Source: Acheta domesticus (taxonomy: Eukaryota; Arthropoda; Insecta; Orthoptera; Gryllidae). Taken from it: DNA of 64,000 bases. Numbering within the stretch: the stretch's first letter is position 1; every line of letters starts with the position of its first letter. This document shows positions 58,546 to 64,000 of this stretch, in pieces. The DNA lies in assembly GCA_031308135.1 (NCBI GenBank), contig JAHLJT010008756.1:61250817-61314816 (forward strand), given 5' to 3'. Below the pieces are notes generated by a model. It was not told the DNA's origin. It worked only from the letters and a program-made list of their open reading frames with translations, and searched no databases. The translations under genes were made by a program, and so were the position numbers.

Positions 58546-60059
58546 TATACGTACGTATACGAGAATGTAAAAATAAACCTACTGAAAGATTCCTTTCAGA
58601 GGCCGCAATATCAGGTCTAACAAAGGAAAGTTTTCTTGGTTCAGTAAAATCAGTAAGTTAAGTAAAAATCAGTTCTCCCTTGTAATATTCCGTGAATGAA
58701 CAAGAACTCAGTTTTTTGTAGATTCTTTCGTTGCGAAGCGAAAATTTATTCTGTATACATCACACCGTAAAGACATATGCTGTGTCAATTCTCGACGTCA
58801 CGGATCCTTGAGGCCACAGCAACCTCAGAAGAGCGATCTCATCAAACGAAACAGAAGTATAGATTACAACTAGAGTCTGATGGAGAACAAGACATTGTCC
58901 GGGCGTTTGAATTCTAATTATGAACTTATTAATCTTTATTGATTGTCTACTAGTTGTTATGTATCTTCTAATTTGCGACAATCATTGGTATAAAATAAAA
59001 CGGAAACATGTAAATTAAAACACTTGTATTTGGATTTTATTACAATGCTTGTATAACATGTACGACGTTCAGCGAAACAGTTTTTTTCTCATCTTCAGGT
59101 ACATCTCTGTAAATAGTCAAATTAATCTACATTAAAATCAAATATTGAACATATTTAAAAAACAACACACAAGTACAAAAAAATTAACAATGCACACACA
59201 TTTCGTCAAGAAGCTACATAAATATGTCCTCTATAATAGTACATTATGAAACTATGATGTAATGATGGGTATTAATACACGATACGAGCGAGGAACGAGC
59301 GAGTGTCGTAAACTTCACACGAGTGTATTAATACCCATTACATCGAGTTTCATATGGTACTTTTTCTACGAAATATGGTAACTTTTATAAGCTGAACTTT
59401 CTCATTGAATCGATTCGTGGCAATTGACAACAGGATTCCGCCAAGGCCACCTAACGGACCCTACCCACCGCAGATGGCTTTGTTTTACCAGACAGTCTGC
59501 AAGGGAGTACAGAATTTGCGGCAATAATTCTGACGTCACCATTTTCGCTTTTTCTCTTATTTTTGGAGGTGTCAAGTTCACCTTTGATTCACTAGACATT
59601 TTAAACTAGACTTTGTTAAAGGACAACTACACGGCAGCAACAAATACCCCAAAATAATTTGCGCTCAGATCTTAACCTTAGTTAAATGTTCCCTCCAATA
59701 ACAACCACTGCGTTAGTCAAATAGGATCAAAGTGAAATAACGATTCAATATATTTTAAATAATATTTCACGTTAAAAGTGACTAACAATAACAAATTAAA
59801 AATGCAATTTCAATGTACTCAATTGAACGAAACATTTACTACAAAGATTCTCAATGGTTAATTAAGTGTCCATACTTTGTTTGTAAGCTTCTCGGTGATT
59901 GGTCAAGAACCTGTATCATAATGAAATCTGCATCGAAATGGATATCATTATGCAACGGCTTGCAGCCATCATGTGACAGAATTAAACAATGGTAATAGAA
60001 AAATGAATATTTCGATACAATGATCTGTGAAAAACCTCCACATGTGATCTTTTAACCTG
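58546..60059. other. Interval with a hairpin and a possible Penelope-like tail
   Basis: No gene. On the minus strand near 59100-59060, CTGAAGATGAGAAAAAAAC followed by GTTTCGCTGAACGTCG resembles the 3' ends of Penelope-like or similar retroelements (weak, from memory). A palindrome lies at 59238-59361. Confidence 0.3.
59238..59361. repeat. Near-perfect hairpin with CG-rich loop
   Basis: The left arm 59238-59280 (AGTACATTATGAAAC...GGGTATTAATACAC) is mirrored by 59323-59361 (GTGTATTAATACCC...GTTTCATATGGTACT). The ~42-bp loop repeats CGAGCGAGGAACGAGCGAG. Probably a small palindromic MITE. Confidence 0.8.
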
Positions 60060-60315
60060 TCTTGTTTGCTTAACTACATTTGAACTGTTTCTAATTTTCT
60101 AGTGGGATATTTTGAGAGGATTTTTTTCATGGTTGTGCGAAGTACGCTTACAGAAATGGCGCAGGTTCTATTTTCATTGAATTCTGTAATTTCAAAAATT
60201 GCAAAACTACAATATTGATTGTAAAGGTTTTTACTTTTTTGCTTGCTATGAACTTGCGCAATAGAAAAAGTATTGTAATTGTGCAATGGAAAGAGACGAT
60301 TTTACGTCAGAAATC

Positions 60316-60364
<49 letters not shown>

Positions 60365-60690
60365 GGGCCTTGATATGAAAAAAATTGATAAATCTCGTTC
60401 CTACATGAAAATTGCTTCCTCAATCACCTTGACGGAAACCATATTTTGTAGGTCCTGGATACCGAAAAATCAATTTACTCAAAAAAGCCTGATTTTTTTG
60501 ATTTGGGAGAGTATTTTGCATGAGGCCTTAACATTTTCAAAATTTTGAGATTAAGTTTTTTGCTTGGATAAACCAAAGGATGCTTAAAAATGGGGCTGGT
60601 CTCAGTTTTGTTGATCTCTGAATTTTCGAAAAGAGCAAAAGTTACAAATAATGCGAGAAAGTATGTACTGATGTAGTACCACTAATTTAA
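60060..60690 (-). repeat. Dispersed repeat family R1, copy i (inverted, diverged)
   Basis: Two blocks separated by a microsatellite. 60060-60300 has GAAATGGCGCAGGTTC and TTTCATTGAATTCTG. 60365-60690 has TGATAAATCTCGTTCCTAC, GTCCTGGATACCGAAAAATC and GCATGAGGCCTTAACATTTT, ending GATGTAGTACCACTAATTT. The order suggests two diverged or rearranged units. Confidence 0.5.
60316..60364. repeat. (TAT)n microsatellite
   Basis: About 16 perfect trinucleotide units. The Leu-rich open frame crossing it is not a gene. Confidence 0.97.
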
Positions 60691-60714
60691 ATTAGTATCA
60701 TTTAATATACAGAA

Positions 60715-60955
60715 AAAAATACTTTGGTACGGTCATGTTATGCGAATGACAGACGAAATATGGCCAAATCGTGTCCTGCATTGGGTGCCGACAGAAAGAA
60801 GAGAGGAAGACCCAGGCTTGCATGGCAGCAGAGAGTGCAAGAGGCTATGACGGCAAGAGAAATGAAAGATGATCTATGGTCAAACAGAGAGGCATGAAGA
60901 CTGAGAGCGGAGTAACGGCGACGGCTGTACAGCAGCTCCATATTATATATAAACA
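60715..60955 (+). pseudogene. LINE ORF2 C-terminal fragment
   Basis: YFGHVMRMTDEIWPNRVLHW (about 60720-60780), then RRERGRPRLAWQQRVQEAM and LWSNREA-stop-RLRAE. This matches the 'WxGHVxRM...RGRPR..W' tail of many LINE ORF2 proteins. Frames shift once (near 60795) and the end is decayed. Confidence 0.75.
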
Positions 60956-60964
60956 GTCGACTCC

Positions 60965-61625
60965 GGTTTATTTATTTTTATTTTATTTATTTATTTGTCA
61001 AAAAACAGTAAAAACTGTATATGACGTGTGAGGAAAGAGATTTACCTGCGCACGTTTTCTTGAGGGCCAGAAAAAAAATAGAAAACGAAAAAATGAATTT
61101 AGAAAATAATTATTTTAGAAAAATAAAAATATTTGAAAAATGTTTGTTCCCGAGTTATAGAAAATCAATTTCAACGGTAAATGAACTACAAGCAAACGGA
61201 GTGCTCGACAAAACGTGCGCACAGTGAAGCTACATTTACGTCCAGAAGCAAAACAAGGGGCCATCTCAGCATTTGCTCAGTGGATCAGGGAAACTGGACA
61301 AAAACCTGATCGAGATGGGGGTCATTGACCCGGAAGCTGAAGTACATTACTTGTTACAGGCGTATTAAATATTTTTTTTAAATGTATACAATACAAACGT
61401 AAACTAATTCATTATATATCATTGTTTTGTTGCAATAAATATTATTTTTCTTTTTCATGATCTGTATAGTCTCTAATTGTATAGAAACAGTTTTGCAGCA
61501 GAAAAGATTTTACATTTAACTTAAATTTGTGTATCGACTTTAATTGTTTAATGTCATCTGGCAATGCGTTGTAAAGTAATGTACATGTATTGTAAGCTGA
61601 TTTCTTGTACTGAGCTGTTGATACT
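60965..61625 (-). mobile_element. LINE 3' UTR and C-terminal end (family L2x)
   Basis: Inverse orientation copy matching 35690-36420: GTTTAATGTCATCTGGCAA, GTACTGAGCTGTTGATACT, GGCCATCTCAGCATTTGCTC, ATATACAGTTTTTACTG and the tail TTTATTTATTTATTTG. Truncated at about 61625, where a MITE end begins. Confidence 0.8.
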
Positions 61626-61795
61626 CAGAGTTGGGCAGTATCGAAAATACTTGTATTTAAAATATGTATTTTCGATAATTTTGTAATTTGTGTTTTGTAT
61701 CGAAAATACATATTTAAACATGTATTTTGTATTTGTATCGAAAATACTTTCTGGTAGTATTTTGTATTTTCAAAATACAAAAATACTTTTTATTA
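61626..61795. mobile_element. MITE end with TTGGGCAGTAT terminus
   Basis: AGTTGGGCAGTATCGAAAAT followed by alternating GTATTT and AAAATAC words, the same type as the MITE at 49790. The opposite end is not found; it adjoins the truncated LINE. Confidence 0.55.
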
Positions 61796-62469
61796 ATCCG
61801 TCACAAACATTAATTGAGTCAGTAAACGGAGAGGGTTCCGCCACGTGGACGAGTACAACCGGACCTCGCGTTTCTCCGATTACGTCCCCTCCCCCGTCAG
61901 TTCAACCGGTGATAACCGGAGGAGCGCTGTAACCACGGTGTAAGATATATTTCTTACACCGTGGCTGTAATCGCGAGCTCGGATTCAATTTCTCGGAGAG
62001 CAGGCACCTCGTGTCAGAACGAGTGCTGCCCATGTGTGTGCCTCGAGGCCCTGTGGTTGTGAACAGTGATTAAAAACTTGTGCTTACGGTGTTTTTAAGA
62101 GCTGATATTTCGTTATGGTATATTTAGGTAAAAATCTATTTTTTTTCCTGGGTACTTTGTGCTAAATGAAGATTTATATATACATTTTAGGTTTATTTGA
62201 ACTAAAACCCGTCAATTTCATAGCGAGTGCCTATTTCAACATTAATGCCTATTTGTGCCTATTCTACGTTTAAAAAACCTAAAATGAGACTAATTTGCCT
62301 AATTTCATTTGTCTATGGCTTCTTTTACCTTTTCTCTTCTGTGTCGCCACAACAGACAAGGATGATATTAATTTTAAGTTACTTTTAACAACCTATTATG
62401 TTGTATTATTATCATTATTTTACCATTATTATTATTACTATAATTAGTATATAATTTGCTAGTTATATT
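61796..62469. other. Interval without a gene; GC-richer island
   Basis: 61810-62050 is GC-richer (ACCGGACCTCGCG, GATAACCGGAGGAGCGC) and contains a short hairpin. No coding frame recognised. The rest is AT-rich with GCCTATTT words. Confidence 0.35.
61933..61964. repeat. Perfect 13-bp stem hairpin
   Basis: CCACGGTGTAAGA (61933-61945), 6-base loop, TCTTACACCGTGG (61952-61964). Terminator-like in shape, but in this context probably a transposon end or chance palindrome. Confidence 0.85.
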
Positions 62470-64000
62470 ATCTTATTATTATTATTATTGTTATTATTAT
62501 TATTATTCCATTACATCACGACTAAAGATGTTATGAGTCAGCTGAATATAAAATCTACTCCAGGTTGCAACCAGCTACCTAGGAGTAGATCTAGGGACTA
62601 TAGGTGCCTCTACAATACTTTGCGCAAAATGTGGGCTGTTCCAAATAAAGCCATTTCTTGCACTTCCCAGTCCTTTGAATTACCTGGGAGTTTAGACAAG
62701 TTCTTACTCAAATTTTGCGGAACAAATCCCAGAGCTCCGATAACTATCGGGACGACCTGTGCTTTTACCAGTGGCGTAGCGTCAGGGGACGCTGAGATGC
62801 TGAGCATCCCCGTATATAAGAACCTTAAATACTGTATTGATAATCTTACAAGTGGTCTGTTGAGCGAAACACGTTTTGTATTAATTTTAAATTGATTTCC
62901 TATGATTGAATTCGGCGGGCTGTTGAAGCTGGCCTCTGATTGGTTGGAAGCTAAAATACTTCAGCGTCTGCCGCCAGATTGCGACGAGCAATGACGCATG
63001 CGCAGATGGCGAGGTCCCCCTCTCCCCTCTTCATCCCTGGCCCTGAGAAACCCGACTGCTTTACGCTAGCGTCCAGAGCGTCTACTGCGGAAAGAAGCTC
63101 GTTTGTGCACGAGAGCGCAGCACACTTCAGGCGTTCAGTAAATTATCTTTCTCTCTCTCTCACTCGGGAGTCCCCGCTTGGTCATGGGTACAAACTGTAG
63201 AAATAGTGCCTGACTACTATTTCTTAATTAATATCCAAGAAATTGTATTATCTCTTAAATAGATTACATATTTTTTAAGTCTGCAATGTATAAATTAACA
63301 AATGGTCTTATTGCCATTCGCGTATAAGAATTAAAGCTGAGCCATTGTATAATTTGCTTTCAAGACATCGGCAGCCCTGACTGCTGTGAGGATTTTGTGG
63401 GAAGCGCCTACACCGTCGTAAGCAATCGAGATCGTGGAAGTAGTCCCAGTGTATCTGCCTTGTGTTGCGTTCGACTGTTCGACGAAGTAGTTGATAGTGA
63501 CATTTTGTGTGTTATTGTTGAGCATCCCCAAACGTGTGAGTCACGCTACGCCACTGGCTTTTACGCCCCACATTCGGCTGATCTCGATTTCCAAACTCTT
63601 GTATTTAAGACGTTTCTCTGCCTCCTTGGTAACGACATTTTGATCGCAAGGCACAGCAACATCCACAAGTAGACACGATTTTTTCTCTAAATCCCGGATG
63701 ACTATATCCGGTTTGTTTGCCGCTATCATGCGATCAGTTTGAATCTGTTGGTCGTACATATCGTACACAACCCAACAGACGTCACCGGTTTTGGTGAGTG
63801 TTCGTACCACTTGGGGCATGTGTTTGGAACTTCGAGGGCGGTACAGATCTGCCAGTGGAGGTAACTACACACCCTGTCGTGTCTTTTCAGGTATTTGGTC
63901 TTTGCTAGAATTGGACAAGCTGAGACAATATGATCAATGGTTTCTACTTGCTCCTGGCAAATTCGGCATTTGTCATCTTGGGAAATTTTGAGAACCGCTT
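62470..64000 (-). pseudogene. R2-like LINE (RLE type) 3' half, split by a hAT element
   Basis: Reads from the right edge of the window leftward. A CCHC-type segment DDKCRICQEQVETIDHIVSA comes first (about 63980-63920), then TKYLKRHDRVCSYLHWQ. The restriction-like endonuclease block follows (ANKPDIVIRDLEKKSCLLVD, about 63727-63668), then TKEAEKRLKYKSLEIEISRM. After the hAT insertion comes AQVVPIVIGALGFVPQNLSK (62755-62695) and LFGTAHILRKVL (62650-62610). KPD...LLVDVAVP is the RLE active-site pattern. One frame change near 63800 and stops after 62610 show decay. The 3' end falls in a TTA microsatellite (62470-62505). The 5' part lies beyond the window. Confidence 0.85.
62761..63564. mobile_element. 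Non-autonomous hAT element with perfect TSD
   Basis: The element proper is 62769-63556 (788 bp). Ends are CAGTGGCGTAGCGT and ACGCTACGCCACTG. The 8-bp duplication GCTTTTAC is exact on both sides (62761-62768, 63557-63564). A subterminal GAGCATCCCC is repeated near each end. It has no transposase and disrupts the R2-like LINE. Confidence 0.95.

Noticed and set aside
60279..60548. Open frame with a 15-residue Leu run, resembling a signal peptide
   Set aside because: The Leu run is the (TAT)n microsatellite and the rest is R1 repeat.

Overview
The window is nuclear DNA from an animal, almost certainly an insect or other arthropod. It is AT-rich, the genes carry GT..AG introns, and most of the sequence consists of layered transposable elements: piggyBac, Tc1/mariner, hAT, Crypton, several LINE clades, SINEs and a Ty3/gypsy element. 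Nothing prokaryotic is present (no operons, CRISPR arrays or phage). The species cannot be named from the sequence alone.

Host genes. Two conserved genes stand head to head, about 1.0 kb apart. On the minus strand (20852 down to 10914) ten exons encode the N-terminal ~617 residues of the spindle-checkpoint protein BubR1/Mad3: KEN box, TPR domain, second KEN box, GLEBS motif and a conserved linker. The 3' part is not recognisable in the window. On the plus strand (21872-23600) four exons encode a complete ~152-residue TOM20, a receptor of the mitochondrial outer-membrane translocase. Each gene carries one single-base homopolymer indel that breaks an otherwise perfect reading frame, at about 13944 in BubR1 and about 23038 in TOM20. 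Sequencing error is the likelier cause.

Layout. 0.8-3.4 kb: complete piggyBac element with TTAA target duplications. 3.8-5.4 kb: decayed Jockey-like LINE. 6.0-7.3 kb: decayed hAT transposase. 7.5-9.4 kb: two copies of a dispersed non-coding repeat (here called R1). 10.9-20.9 kb: BubR1, whose introns hold a SINE, a GA tract and a 2.2-kb piggyBac-type non-autonomous element that itself contains a 1.26-kb foldback element. 21.9-24.6 kb: TOM20. 26-46 kb: R1 copies, hAT elements, a Crypton recombinase relic, LINE pieces, a 530-bp tandem duplication and a Tc1 element with intact ends but a broken gene. 46.6-49.3 kb: mariner pseudogene split by a SINE-bearing block and a hAT element. 49.7-58.5 kb: an R1 copy interrupted by a MITE and by a second piggyBac-type element, which in turn hosts a young LTR retrotransposon (identical 511-bp LTRs, TSD TGGAC, one 1319-aa gag-pol frame). 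60-64 kb: more R1, LINE ends and an R2-like LINE split by a hAT element with a perfect 8-bp TSD.

The best candidates for something undescribed are the R1 family (about nine copies, no coding capacity seen), the 16-bp palindromes repeated inside both piggyBac-type families, and the long-arm foldback element.
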